DNA of 64,000 nt, from the NCBI RefSeq assembly GCF_003096355.1, contig NZ_QEKI01000005.1:186001-250000 (forward strand), given 5' to 3'. Positions 51,389 to 60,471 of the stretch are shown piece by piece. Position 1 is the stretch's first letter. Every line of letters begins with the position of its first letter. The notes beneath the pieces are model-generated. The model made no database searches. It had not been told where the DNA came from and worked only from the letters and a program-made list of their open reading frames with translations. The translations under genes and the position numbers were made by a program. The DNA comes from Pontibacter virosus. GTDB taxonomy: Bacteria > Bacteroidota > Bacteroidia > Cytophagales > Hymenobacteraceae.

Positions 51389-52390
51389 ATGGAGAAGGAA
51401 ATCTTTACAATAGATCAAATCGCTGAGTTGGATAACCTGACGATCATGCACCTGGCAGCGCCCATCATTGTGGCCTCCGTCCTGATTGAATGGTATGTGG
51501 GCGTAAAGAAGAAGCAGAACTATTATGAAAAGAAAGACTTTATGGCTGCGCTCTGGATCGGTGCGGGCAACGCCATCGTGGGAGCAAGTGTAAAGATCGT
51601 GCTTTTCACCGCCTCCATGATGATATACAATGCCGTACCGTGGGCAATTCCCAGGTCATGGTGGGGTTTTTTGGTCGGGTTTGTAGCAGTTGACTTTTTC
51701 AGGTACTGGGCACACCGTATCTCGCACGAGCAGCGGCTCTGGTGGGCGACGCATGTAACGCACCATTCATCCGAGAGAATGAACTTTGCGATCTCCCTCC
51801 GCACCAGCTGGACATCGCCCGTCAAGTTCCTGTTTTTCCTGCCCGTGCCATTTATGGGTTTTGATCCGTTCACATTCTTTGTATGTCATCAACTGGCCGT
51901 GCTATACCAGTTCTGGGTGCATACCGAACTAATCCGTAAGCTGCCCGCGCCGTTTGAGTATATTTTTGTTACCCCTTCGCATCACCGCGTCCACCATGGC
52001 TCTAATCCCAAGTACATTGATAAGAACTACGGATCCACTTTCATAATATGGGACAGGATGTTCGGTACTTTTCAGAAGGAAGAAGAGCGGCCAACCTACG
52101 GCCTCACAACGCCGGTCACATCCTACAATCCTTTCTACCTGGTATTTCATGAGTGGGTGGATATATGCAAAGACCTACGGTATGCCCGATCATTTCAGGA
52201 GGTGTGGGATATCCTGTTCAAACCGCCAGGTACTATTGTTACAGCCCACCAGCGCGAACATGCGGCATTGGCTAATGAGGAAGCGGAGTCGACCGAAGCG
52301 GCACCAATTCTGCAGGTAGCCTCTGCTATACCTGACGACCTGGAGCTGGAAGAGCAGTTGAGCCAGCCTGAGAACCGGCAGGTCGGGTGA
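51389..52390 (+). CDS. Fatty-acid hydroxylase/sterol desaturase family protein
   Basis: This 333-residue membrane protein has the histidine clusters of the superfamily: HRISHEQ, THVTHHSSERMN, and HHRVHHGSN, typical of non-haem di-iron enzymes. Four membrane helices are visible (about 20-37, 56-75, 85-105, 150-175). Members introduce hydroxyl or double bonds in lipids (sterols, carotenoids, sphingolipids). The C-terminal tail is acidic and disordered. The specific lipid is unknown. Confidence 0.85.
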   Translation: MEKEIFTIDQIAELDNLTIMHLAAPIIVASVLIEWYVGVKKKQNYYEKKDFMAALWIGAGNAIVGASVKIVLFTASMMIYNAVPWAIPRSWWGFLVGFVAVDFFRYWAHRISHEQRLWWATHVTHHSSERMNFAISLRTSWTSPVKFLFFLPVPFMGFDPFTFFVCHQLAVLYQFWVHTELIRKLPAPFEYIFVTPSHHRVHHGSNPKYIDKNYGSTFIIWDRMFGTFQKEEERPTYGLTTPVTSYNPFYLVFHEWVDICKDLRYARSFQEVWDILFKPPGTIVTAHQREHAALANEEAESTEAAPILQVASAIPDDLELEEQLSQPENRQVG

Positions 52391-52396
52391 AAATAA

Positions 52397-52422
52397 AAAA
52401 GCATGGCGGCTGCCATGCTTTT
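52397..52422. terminator. Bidirectional terminator
   Basis: The 11-bp stem AAAAGCATGGC/GCCATGCTTTT (52397-52407 with 52412-52422) has a GGCT loop, between convergent genes. Confidence 0.82.
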
Positions 52423-52442
52423 CTGCTCCTTATCGTAAAGTT

Positions 52443-52874
52443 TTAGTAGTTGTCGTACTGTTGGCCCGGACCCTGGCTGGGGTTGCTTCTGGCTTCGCGG
52501 GGCACACCCATCTTCTCTTCGCGGCGCGACTGGTACTGGGCAAACTGCTGCTCGGTGAGAATGTCTTTGATCTGGGAAAGTCTAGTCTGGCTGATCATGT
52601 CCATTTGCTGAGCCAGTTTAGGAGGATTCTCACGGTATTTTTTGCGGGCTGCTTCCGCAAACTTCATGCTGCTGCGGTTTATGTCCTTTAGCTCGGCGGC
52701 CTGTTTTGGGCTGAGGCGCAGGTTCTTCACCATGCCAGCCGTTATATCATCGGCACGCTGTTCCACTGTTTTGGGGGCACTCTGGGTGGTACCGGCCTTT
52801 TGGGCAGGCGCCTGCGCGACCACAGCGGTTGCGGCAAAGGCAAAAAGTAAGGTGGCAAGAACTGATTTTTTCAT
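52443..52874 (-). CDS. Spy/CpxP-like periplasmic protein
   Basis: From the ATG at 52874 the protein has 143 residues and a signal peptide (MKKSVLATLLFAFAATAVVA). The mature part is helical with two LTxxQ-like motifs: LRLSPKQAAELKD and ILTEQQFAQYQ, as in CpxP/Spy chaperone-like proteins. A disordered C-terminus follows (SNPSQGPGQQYDNY). It probably reduces aggregation in the periplasm under envelope stress, by similarity. Confidence 0.75.
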   Translation of the reverse strand: MKKSVLATLLFAFAATAVVAQAPAQKAGTTQSAPKTVEQRADDITAGMVKNLRLSPKQAAELKDINRSSMKFAEAARKKYRENPPKLAQQMDMISQTRLSQIKDILTEQQFAQYQSRREEKMGVPREARSNPSQGPGQQYDNY

Positions 52875-52964
52875 ATCTCTTTTAAAGCTGATCATAGGTG
52901 CTTTCTTCTCTATCAAATACTGTTCCGATATTTTGGTGCAGGTCTCTTTGCAACACGGCCCGCT

Positions 52965-52985
52965 CAGGTATAGTTTCTATACCTG
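52965..52985. repeat. Inverted pair CAGGTATAG / CTATACCTG
   Basis: A perfect 9-bp inverted repeat around TTT (52965-52973 with 52977-52985) lies between two minus-strand genes. Confidence 0.65.
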
Positions 52986-53003
52986 CTTGCTGAGCAGATA
53001 ACG

Positions 53004-54053
53004 CTAAGACTCGGAGTGGAAGTATACCTTGTAGAAATGCATGCCGCGCTCCTGGTCGAAGCCGCGCTCCACGTACTGCTCACTCTGTTCCGGGTTATAG
53101 CCGCTGAACTTGATCTCAATCTGGGTGTCGAGTTTGATAAAATTGCGGAACTTGCGCTTCATGTTCTTCACCGTGTTCTTGTTAATGGCAAAATCAGTGA
53201 AGCCCTCGATATCGCGCTCTTCGGCAAAGGCCTGCGTGTAGTTCTTGAAGCGCTCCGCCGTCTCTGGTTCGTCGATCACGCTGCTTGTGAACTCCTCCAG
53301 ATCAAACGTCTCGCTCTTCGAGAAATAGTCCACGGAGCGGCTGATGAAGTCTACCTGCGCTTTTTTACTTTCGGTCTGGGCAAACACTTCCTCTGAGAAA
53401 TCCTTGCAGAGGTTGAGTGCTGTTTTGGTGTTGAAATTCGTGTCCTTTAGTTCGGTTACGTGCAGGAAGTCCTCTTTCCAGAACACGGCGTCTGTGCTGT
53501 TGGCGTCCACGATCTTCACCCGGAAACCATCTTCGGCCTCGGTGTTGAAGATCAGGCAGCCCTTGTCCACGCTTTTGATGTTCACCCCGAAGTGGTAGTT
53601 CATGCTCAGGTCATCGTCGTCTTCCTGAAAGGTTAGGAAAGTGTCTTTGTTTTCCGACTTGAAAATGCCGATCGCGTCTACGATATCGTCCTCCATCAGG
53701 CAGCCCGACAAATGCACCACGTAGAGCTCACCGCTTTTCACTTTGGGGTGGTCCGACTGTTCGTAGAGGTGATTGAGCACATGCACCGAGTACTCCAGAA
53801 ACTTCTGCGGCTCCGTGAACATCAGGGCCGAGTAGGCGAACATCTCGTTCAGGGCCAGATCAGAGGTATGGTGAAATCGGAAAAACTCCTCTTGCTTAAA
53901 GGGGGCTAGAAAATAGTTGGTCAGCAAATCGCTTAATTGTTCGTCCCGCAGGTCTACCAGTTCTTTCGATGCGATCACGCCTTCTTCCTTTGCCTTGTTG
54001 CCTACCCGGTGCACGGCCAGCCTGTTCAGCCGCACCCGTCTTTTGTCATTCAT
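53004..54053 (-). CDS. Nucleoid-associated protein, NdpA/YejK family
   Basis: From the ATG at 54053 the protein has 349 residues: MNDKRRVRLNRLAVHRVGNK, a central EFFRFHHTSDLALNEMFAYS, VKSGELYVVHLSGCLME, and a C-terminal NKNTVKNMKRKFRNFIKLD. This is the Bacteroidetes form of the NdpA family. YejK binds the nucleoid in E. coli; the detailed role is unknown. The frame continues 60 bases upstream but the usual start is the chosen ATG. Confidence 0.82.
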   Translation of the reverse strand: MNDKRRVRLNRLAVHRVGNKAKEEGVIASKELVDLRDEQLSDLLTNYFLAPFKQEEFFRFHHTSDLALNEMFAYSALMFTEPQKFLEYSVHVLNHLYEQSDHPKVKSGELYVVHLSGCLMEDDIVDAIGIFKSENKDTFLTFQEDDDDLSMNYHFGVNIKSVDKGCLIFNTEAEDGFRVKIVDANSTDAVFWKEDFLHVTELKDTNFNTKTALNLCKDFSEEVFAQTESKKAQVDFISRSVDYFSKSETFDLEEFTSSVIDEPETAERFKNYTQAFAEERDIEGFTDFAINKNTVKNMKRKFRNFIKLDTQIEIKFSGYNPEQSEQYVERGFDQERGMHFYKVYFHSES

Positions 54054-54339
54054 CTGCCTATACCTTTTAGCTGACCCTACTGTGGGCCATGGGGCTGCAA
54101 AGGTAAGGTGCAATCAGGCCTGTAGCAAAATAAGTAAGGTGATTTAGCTGGGCCTGTTTTGAGCTAATTAGTGCTCGTTTAAAATAATTTTAAAAGTTAT
54201 TTATCTGATAATTAATTATTTATACCTGGTCGTGAACTTTTTTCAATATACACCATCACAAATTGGCACGGTTCTTTCATTCCATTCAGCAAGCAGCGCA
54301 GCTTAGAGTTTTAGTTTTCAAAATTTAAGGATAGGTGAG

Positions 54340-55020
54340 ATGAAAAAGGTATTTCTACTACTGGCCGTCGTTCTGGGAATGGCGGCAACTCAGGCAAACG
54401 CGCAGCAAAAACAACCCGTGCGCATTGGTATTAAAGCGGGTGTGAACATGGCCGAATGGCAGGGACAAACCATCAACAGTGCGCAGGATCTAATGGATAT
54501 GACCAATGGCTCCCTGAACCGCCAGATGCGCGAGGGTTTCCATGTGGGTGGTGTGGTATCTATACCTATCGTGCCGGGATTCGAAATTGAGCCGGGCCTC
54601 CTGTACTCTCAGAAAGGTATGCGCCTGGTTGGCAAAATCCCGATGGAGCAGTTCGATTTCCTGAACGCCGGTGTAACGGTTACCAACAAAGCAGAATACA
54701 TTGATATGCCGATTCTGGCGAAGATATTTATTGGAGATGGCTTCCACATTTTTGCAGGCCCCCAATTCTCATACCTGATCTCAAACAAGGTGCAGGTACA
54801 GGCCGGCGCCTTGGGTTATAATGCCCTGAACAGGGAATGGGATGTGAATAACGGCTTCCGTGAATTGGATGTGGCGGCAACCGGAGGTATAGGCTACCGC
54901 TTTGCCAGTGGCTTTAACCTAAGTGCCGGCTACGACTATGGCCTGACCACTGTGGACGCCAACCGCAACTTCGACACCTTTAACCGGGTGATCAAAGCCT
55001 CTGTAGGATTTACTTTCTAA
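54340..55020 (+). CDS. Outer membrane beta-barrel protein
   Basis: This 226-residue protein has a signal peptide (MKKVFLLLAVVLGMAATQANA) given here as MKKVFLLLAVV plus LGMAATQANA. The mature barrel starts VRIGIKAGVNMAEWQ and contains FEIEPGLLYSQKGMRL, EYIDMPILAKIFIG, IFAGPQFSYLIS, ATGGIGYRFASGFNLSAGYD and ends IKASVGFTF, with a terminal Phe typical of outer-membrane barrels. PorT-like family; function unknown. Confidence 0.82.
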   Translation: MKKVFLLLAVVLGMAATQANAQQKQPVRIGIKAGVNMAEWQGQTINSAQDLMDMTNGSLNRQMREGFHVGGVVSIPIVPGFEIEPGLLYSQKGMRLVGKIPMEQFDFLNAGVTVTNKAEYIDMPILAKIFIGDGFHIFAGPQFSYLISNKVQVQAGALGYNALNREWDVNNGFRELDVAATGGIGYRFASGFNLSAGYDYGLTTVDANRNFDTFNRVIKASVGFTF

Positions 55021-55062
55021 GAAAAGAGTTTAACTGTTTGTAATAGTGTTTTGGTGAAACAC

Positions 55063-55093
55063 ACAGGCCGCTACTTCTGGTAGCGGCCTGTTT
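55063..55093 (+). terminator. Intrinsic terminator, shared with the regulator gene
   Basis: The 12-bp stem ACAGGCCGCTAC/GTAGCGGCCTGT (55063-55074 with 55080-55091) has loop TTCTG; it lies between convergent genes. Confidence 0.8.
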
Positions 55094-55097
55094 CATT

Positions 55098-55814
55098 TTA
55101 GAGCATTACCCCGTTGTGGGCACACAGTCTATACCCTTGTCCGTGAATGTTAATGATTTCCACAGCAGGGTCGTGGCGAAGGTATTTGCGCAGTTTGGCA
55201 ATGTAAACGTCCATACTGCGGCCTGTAAAGTAGCTGTCTTCGTGCCAGATGCGAATCAACGCCTCTTCGCGCGGCATCACATCGTTCAGGTGCTGGCAGA
55301 GTAGGCGCAGCAACTCGGTCTCCTTCGGCGAAAGCTTCTGAATGTCGCCATTGTGGTGCAGCAAGCGCAGTTTGTACTGAAAACGATACTGCCCGATGCT
55401 ATACTCCGTCACCTCCTGTTTCTCCGTAATTGCATTACCACCCTTGCGGTGCATGATCGCCTTTATTTTATAAAGCAGTACTTCTGAGTCAAACGGCTTG
55501 GTGATGTAATCGTCGGCACCGATCTTAAAACCCTCGAGCATATCCTCCCGCATGGCTTTGGCCGTCAGGAAAATAAGCGGCATATCAGGCTGCAACTTCT
55601 TAATTTCGCGGGCCAGCGTAAAGCCGTCTTTCTCGGGCATCATCACATCCAGAATGCACAGGTCGAAATGTCCCTTGCGGAAAGCCGTAATCGCCTTGCA
55701 GCCGTCTGAGCACAGGGTTACTTCATAGTCGTGCAGTTCCAGGTAGTCTTTCAGCACGATGCCGAAATTAGGATCGTCCTCGGCAAGCAGTATGTTCAGT
55801 CCTTTGTCGCTCAT
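55098..55814 (-). CDS. OmpR-type response regulator, RprY-like
   Basis: From the ATG at 55814 the protein has 238 residues. The receiver has phosphoacceptor D56 in CILDVMMPEKDGF and DDYITKPFDS; the winged helix has LSPKETELLRLLCQHLND and SMDVYIAKLRKYL. It is the Bacteroidetes RprY-like type. It lies 73 bp downstream of the large kinase gene on the same strand and is its likely partner. A set of four phased TTAAC repeats upstream of the kinase may be its own operator. Confidence 0.84.
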   Translation of the reverse strand: MSDKGLNILLAEDDPNFGIVLKDYLELHDYEVTLCSDGCKAITAFRKGHFDLCILDVMMPEKDGFTLAREIKKLQPDMPLIFLTAKAMREDMLEGFKIGADDYITKPFDSEVLLYKIKAIMHRKGGNAITEKQEVTEYSIGQYRFQYKLRLLHHNGDIQKLSPKETELLRLLCQHLNDVMPREEALIRIWHEDSYFTGRSMDVYIAKLRKYLRHDPAVEIINIHGQGYRLCAHNGVML

Positions 55815-55887
55815 ATGGGGAGGATGTAGGTATAGCTTTTGTATAAAGATGCTGTGCCGGGTGCTTAGGTTGCATGGCAAAGCGCGC

Positions 55888-58089
55888 TTAGGCGCTGGCC
55901 GGTAAAAATATTTCGAAACGACTGCCCCTGCCTGGTTCGCTTTGCAGTTTTATGGTGCCGTTATGGGCCCTCACTATGGCTTTTACGTAACTGAGTCCCA
56001 GCCCGAAGCCCTTCACGTTGTGCAGGTTTCCGGTGGGCACCCGGTAAAACTTGTCAAACACCCGCAGCTGTGCGTCGCGTGTCATGCCCATGCCTTTGTC
56101 TTCTACGGCCAGCAGAATGCCGCCGACTGTGTTGTAGGTCTGAATGCGGATGGCAGGGCGGTCTGGCGAGTATTTGTTGGCGTTGTCCAGCAGGTTGCAG
56201 ATGACGTTGTAAAAGTGTACTTCGTCCAATTCAAGGTCAGGAGCAGTAGCGTTCAACTCGGTTGTAATAGCACCCTGACGATCCGCTACCTGCAGGTGTA
56301 CGCTCTCGACAGCTTTGAGTACCAACGCATGCAGGTCGGTCCGCACCAGGTTCATCTGGTAATCCTCTTTTTCAAGACGGGCTATCTGCAGCACGTTCTC
56401 CACTTGCGCGTTCATGCGCTTGTTCTCCTGCCGGATGATGCCGGTGTAGTACTGTACCTTCTCCGGGCGGACGTATACCTTGGGGTTGGAAATGGCATCG
56501 GCGGCAAGCGAGATGGTAGCGATCGGCGTCTTGAACTCGTGCGTCATGTTGTTGATGAAGTCGTTCTTCATGTCGGAGAGCTTCTTTTGCCTGAAAATGA
56601 TGTGAATGGTGGTGCCAAACGTGGCTACCATGATCAGGGTGAAGAGCGCCGAGAAGGCCAGCATCATCCATAGCGACCTGATGGCATAGGCTTGGCTGTC
56701 AGGAAAGTAAACGGCAAGGTAATCAGACTTATCAAAGATGTCGTTTGGAAACAGGCTGGCTTTGTAAGTGGCAAAGGTTCGTGTGCTGTTGGTTGGCAGG
56801 TGGGCTGCTGTAATGGTGTCTTGCTGATTTGTAAGCACCCAATAACCAAAGTCCAGGCAAATGCCTTTATCCTGCAGTTCGCTTTGCAGCAATGGTTTAA
56901 TTTCCTCCAGGTTTAATCGCTGTTCTAAAGGCACATCCTTGGCCACGTACTCCACCACCATCTTTTCGACCACTTCATTCAGACGTTCTTTGCGGGCCTC
57001 CACTCGGGCTGGATCAGGTTGAGTGGGCACAACTGCAGGTTTGGCAGCTGCAAGCTGCGCTTTGGCAGCATGTTTGGGTTTAGGGGTAGCTCCGGCAACC
57101 ATAGTAGAAGCCGACTCATCCTGGGTCTCCGATGCGCGGACATAGACACGGGTCGTCGGCCTGGAGTTTTCCGTACGCTTTTCCTGTGGCTTGTCTATAC
57201 TCCGGAAAATTACACGACCGCCCAGGTGGCTTCTGAGTTCGTTAACGCTTTCCCGCTGTTTCCTGCCGTTTTTAAAGATAAATACGCTGTCGGTCTGCAC
57301 GTTTATAGCGGAGATCGTGGCAGGATCGATCGTGTGGTTCAGGTAGCCGTGGCGGCGCAGACTGTCCAGGTGCAGGGCAATGTGTTGGAGCGTATCGACG
57401 GAAATGCGGAAGTTACGGCCATTCAGGTGCCGGGTCTGGATAAGGGCATTTTCTGCTAAATGGCGGAGCCGTTCACCTTCAAATTCGCTCAATCGAATAG
57501 CGTGGGCTTCGGCAAGCTCTGTCTGCACCTTCAATTGTTTGAGCATAGTAGCATGATCGGCCGGAAAGTTATACTCCCGCATGGTAGGGGAAAGCAACCG
57601 CTGCATCAGCGAGTCGGAAGGGAAGATGTGCCCAGTTGGTATGCCCTGGTTGCTTGTTGTATGTGTTTTCTCTATGGTTACGCTGGAGCTGACCTCAGCA
57701 GCCGACTTAGCGGGTTTCTTTTTTGCGACTATACCTGTGATGGTTGGCGCGGCTGGCACGGGGAACTCAGGTTCTGGCTCAGGGGCGGGTTGCACACGGG
57801 CCAGTCGCGCCTGTGCAGCGGGCTGCGTTGCCTGCGGCGTCAATTCCTCCAGCTCATCGACCTCAGCAGGCGCTGCCTGCAGGGTAGCCATACCACTAGC
57901 CACCGCTGAGACGGCCTCCTGCGTTTCCAGCTTTTCGACCACGCGGGCCAGGGCTTCATGCACGCTGCGGTCAAACTGCTCCTGCTTCACCTGTATGGCG
58001 TCCAATATCCAATACAGCTGAAGACCGACCATACCGAGTAACGATATGCTCATCAGCACGATAACACCTATGATAGTCAGCTTGCTCAC
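55888..58089 (-). CDS. Large sensor histidine kinase, RprX-like
   Basis: This 733-residue kinase has TM1 at about 5-29, then a long periplasmic part, TM2 at about 471-499, H-box MTHEFKTPIATISL with H517, N-box NLLDNANKYSPD, and G-boxes EDKGMGM and GFGLGLSYV. The periplasmic part includes a Pro/Ala/Glu-rich stretch (about 70-125: QPAPEPEPEFPVPAAP) and a second Ala/Lys-rich segment (about 335-360), both likely disordered. The usual RprX is about 500 residues, so the insert is large. It is divergent from a T9SS-exported protein, suggesting signal and target. Confidence 0.84.
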   Translation of the reverse strand: MSKLTIIGVIVLMSISLLGMVGLQLYWILDAIQVKQEQFDRSVHEALARVVEKLETQEAVSAVASGMATLQAAPAEVDELEELTPQATQPAAQARLARVQPAPEPEPEFPVPAAPTITGIVAKKKPAKSAAEVSSSVTIEKTHTTSNQGIPTGHIFPSDSLMQRLLSPTMREYNFPADHATMLKQLKVQTELAEAHAIRLSEFEGERLRHLAENALIQTRHLNGRNFRISVDTLQHIALHLDSLRRHGYLNHTIDPATISAINVQTDSVFIFKNGRKQRESVNELRSHLGGRVIFRSIDKPQEKRTENSRPTTRVYVRASETQDESASTMVAGATPKPKHAAKAQLAAAKPAVVPTQPDPARVEARKERLNEVVEKMVVEYVAKDVPLEQRLNLEEIKPLLQSELQDKGICLDFGYWVLTNQQDTITAAHLPTNSTRTFATYKASLFPNDIFDKSDYLAVYFPDSQAYAIRSLWMMLAFSALFTLIMVATFGTTIHIIFRQKKLSDMKNDFINNMTHEFKTPIATISLAADAISNPKVYVRPEKVQYYTGIIRQENKRMNAQVENVLQIARLEKEDYQMNLVRTDLHALVLKAVESVHLQVADRQGAITTELNATAPDLELDEVHFYNVICNLLDNANKYSPDRPAIRIQTYNTVGGILLAVEDKGMGMTRDAQLRVFDKFYRVPTGNLHNVKGFGLGLSYVKAIVRAHNGTIKLQSEPGRGSRFEIFLPASA

Positions 58090-58128
58090 ATAACAAATTT
58101 ACGTATTTCGGCTGGCTTGTTCATTACT

Positions 58129-58165
58129 TTAACTTTTCCTTAACAGACTTTAACCTGGCTTTAAC
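58129..58165. promoter_or_regulatory. Four phased TTAAC repeats between divergent genes
   Basis: TTAAC occurs at 58129, 58140, 58150 and 58161 (spacing 11, 10, 11) in direct orientation. OmpR-type regulators bind such repeats; the RprY-like regulator is the candidate (inference). Confidence 0.6.
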
Positions 58166-58187
58166 GCTTAGGGCCTAAGTGGTAGCG

Positions 58188-58195
58188 TACATTTG
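58188..58195 (+). promoter_or_regulatory. TACATTTG promoter element
   Basis: Matches TAnnTTTG, 35 bases before the start at 58231 and 22 bases after the last TTAAC repeat. The flanking CGTACATTTGT is the same as at 8507-8517. Confidence 0.6.
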
Positions 58196-58230
58196 TAGAA
58201 ACGATCCACTAACCTCTATACCTTATCACT

Positions 58231-59325
58231 ATGAACCTCTTTCTCAACACACAGATCTTGCTCAGACTGGCACTTGCCCTACTGATGGGCCTTTTGCCTT
58301 TATACCATGCGCTAGCGCAGGAGGCAGGGGAGCAGAAGCGTAATATGCACATCAAGATGGTACGTACCGTGGATGGCAAAACGGTGGTGATTGACACCAC
58401 CTTTACAGCCGAAACGGAAGAGGCCATCGCTAAAGCCCTGAAAGCCGCACGGCTGGATACCGGACACATGCGCCTGCTGGACGGAAAAGTAAGAGCCTAT
58501 AGCTTAGGCAGAGAGGGAGACGGCGTGCTCCGGGCAAGAGTTCACAGCATGAAGGCTGACAGCGCCATGGCGCGGGCACTGAAAGAGGTGCGTGTGCTCA
58601 GTTTGTCAGCCGATAGCCTGAGCAAAGAGATGATGAAGCGCTTCAAAATAGTACAAGGTGACTCGCTGCTGATGGGTGAGGGACCACGGGTGTCCGTGCG
58701 CACATTCAAAGACTCCTCCATCGTCCATTTCGGCGATGCTGGCAAAGCCATCACCATTAACCCGAAGGAGATAGAGCGCATTATTGTGAAAGCAATGCCT
58801 AGCCAGGAACGCATCGACTCGCTGATGCGACTGCATGAGCAAATGAACTTTAAAGTGATTGTAAAAGACGGTCAGAAGAAGGTATACCGCATACACGAAG
58901 ACGGCAGGGAAGAAGAAGTGCCGCACACCGATTTTAGTTTCGACGGAGGGAAAAGGGGGCGTGCAGTATTTATTATGCGCAAGGCCAAAGTGGAGGATGT
59001 GACAAAAGCCGATAAAGAACAGTTGAAAGCCACTGGCGCTCCTGTGGAAATGAAATCCCGCGAAGAACTGAAAGTGGAGGAGATCAATTTCTCACCCAAT
59101 CCGAACAACGGACGCTTCAACCTAAAGTTCTCCCTCAAAAATAAGGGTACCACCGTAGTGCGGGTAATGGATGACAAAGGCCAGGAGGTGTTTGTGGACA
59201 CTGTAGAAAAGCTAGCCGGAACGTACGAGCGCGAGATAGACCTGACGCCTTTTGGCAGGGGCCTATACTTCCTGCAAGTAGCCCAGGGAGACCGTTATCA
59301 TACCAAAAAAGTGCTGGTGCAATAG
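58231..59325 (+). CDS. T9SS-exported protein of unknown function
   Basis: This 364-residue protein has a signal peptide (cut after HALA) and a C-terminal type IX secretion sorting domain: FSPNPNNGRFNLKFSL, TTVVRVMDDKGQEVFVDT, GTYEREIDLTPFGRGLYFLQ and KKVLVQ at the end. The body is highly charged and helix-rich (AETEEAIAKALKAARLDTG, RVLSLSADSLSKEMMKRFK) and not assigned to a family. It should be carried to the outer surface. It is divergent from the RprX-like kinase across four phased TTAAC repeats, so it is a likely regulon member. Confidence 0.82.
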   Translation: MNLFLNTQILLRLALALLMGLLPLYHALAQEAGEQKRNMHIKMVRTVDGKTVVIDTTFTAETEEAIAKALKAARLDTGHMRLLDGKVRAYSLGREGDGVLRARVHSMKADSAMARALKEVRVLSLSADSLSKEMMKRFKIVQGDSLLMGEGPRVSVRTFKDSSIVHFGDAGKAITINPKEIERIIVKAMPSQERIDSLMRLHEQMNFKVIVKDGQKKVYRIHEDGREEEVPHTDFSFDGGKRGRAVFIMRKAKVEDVTKADKEQLKATGAPVEMKSREELKVEEINFSPNPNNGRFNLKFSLKNKGTTVVRVMDDKGQEVFVDTVEKLAGTYEREIDLTPFGRGLYFLQVAQGDRYHTKKVLVQ

Positions 59326-59453
59326 GCTAAGTAATATGCCGTAAATCAGATTGGTTCAGTAGAGAAGCCCGGTGCCTGCAGTGCCGGGCTTTTTGTTTGA
59401 TAACTCTTGCAGCCTACACGAAGTAAAAAGAGCAGTACCTATACCTGAGCCAG

Positions 59454-60449
59454 ATGAAAAATTACCTATACTCCATTCTGTTTTTCCTGCTTGTACAAGT
59501 CCCTGTCGTGGCCCAATCACAGCAAACGTACAATGCCACGCTGAGCGACTACGCTTACCGTTACCCGGTCAACTACCTGGAGGTGGAGCAGGAGGGGCAG
59601 AAGTACAAGATGGCTTACATGGATGTCTCGCCGCCCACCAGTTTCAAAAATCCACAAACGGTGGTGCTCCTGCATGGGAAAAACTTCTTGGGGGCCTACT
59701 GGCAGCAGACGATGCATTTCCTGGCAGGGCAGGGCTTTCGGGTCATCGTCCCTGATCAGCTAGGCTTCGGAAAGTCGGACAAGGCAGAGGTGCATTACAG
59801 CTTCCACCAACTGGCACAGCACACGCGGTACCTGCTGGATTATCTTAAAATCAGCGAAGCTGTGATGGTGGGTCACTCCATGGGCGGCATGCTGGCCACC
59901 CGCTTTGCGCTCATGTATCCGGAAGTCACCGCTAAACTGGTGCTCGAAAATCCGATCGGGCTGGAGGACTACCGCCGCATGGTGCCTTACAAGAGTTTGG
60001 AGGAGCTGTACCAGGAAGAGCTGAAACGAACGGAGGCAGGCATTCGGGATTATCATAAGACGTACTATACCTCATGGAAACCAGCCTATGATGAGTGGGT
60101 GCGTATACCTGCCGCGCAGCTACGCAGTCCGGACTATCCGACAGTTGCACGAGTAGCGGCACATACATACGCCATGATCTATGAGCAGCCGGTGGTCTAT
60201 GAATTCAGTGACTTGAAGATGCCCGTGCTATTGGCCATTGGGCTGGAAGACCGCACAGTAGTGGGCAAGGCCTACCTTAAAAGTGAAGAGGAGCGGAAGA
60301 AGTATGGCCAGTATCCGCAGCTCGGGCAGCAGACGGCAGGTGCTATACCTAACGCACGATTGCTGGAGCTAACCGGTGTGGGGCACATCCCGCACATCGA
60401 AGCGCCGGACCAGTTTCACAAAGCGTTGTTGGAGTTTTTGAAACAGTAA
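59454..60449 (+). CDS. Alpha/beta hydrolase, exported
   Basis: This 331-residue protein has a signal peptide (MKNYLYSILFFLLVQVPVVA). The fold starts with VVLLHGKNFLGAYW (oxyanion loop), VIVPDQLGFGKS and nucleophile S142 in MVGHSMGGML; the catalytic Asp is likely in GLEDRTV and the His in GVGHIPHIE. It is a typical carboxylesterase or epoxide-hydrolase-like enzyme; the substrate is not evident. Probably periplasmic. Several TATACC copies are inside the gene in different frames. Confidence 0.83.
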   Translation: MKNYLYSILFFLLVQVPVVAQSQQTYNATLSDYAYRYPVNYLEVEQEGQKYKMAYMDVSPPTSFKNPQTVVLLHGKNFLGAYWQQTMHFLAGQGFRVIVPDQLGFGKSDKAEVHYSFHQLAQHTRYLLDYLKISEAVMVGHSMGGMLATRFALMYPEVTAKLVLENPIGLEDYRRMVPYKSLEELYQEELKRTEAGIRDYHKTYYTSWKPAYDEWVRIPAAQLRSPDYPTVARVAAHTYAMIYEQPVVYEFSDLKMPVLLAIGLEDRTVVGKAYLKSEEERKKYGQYPQLGQQTAGAIPNARLLELTGVGHIPHIEAPDQFHKALLEFLKQ

Positions 60450-60471
60450 GTTATACCTGTGAAGGCAGGAC

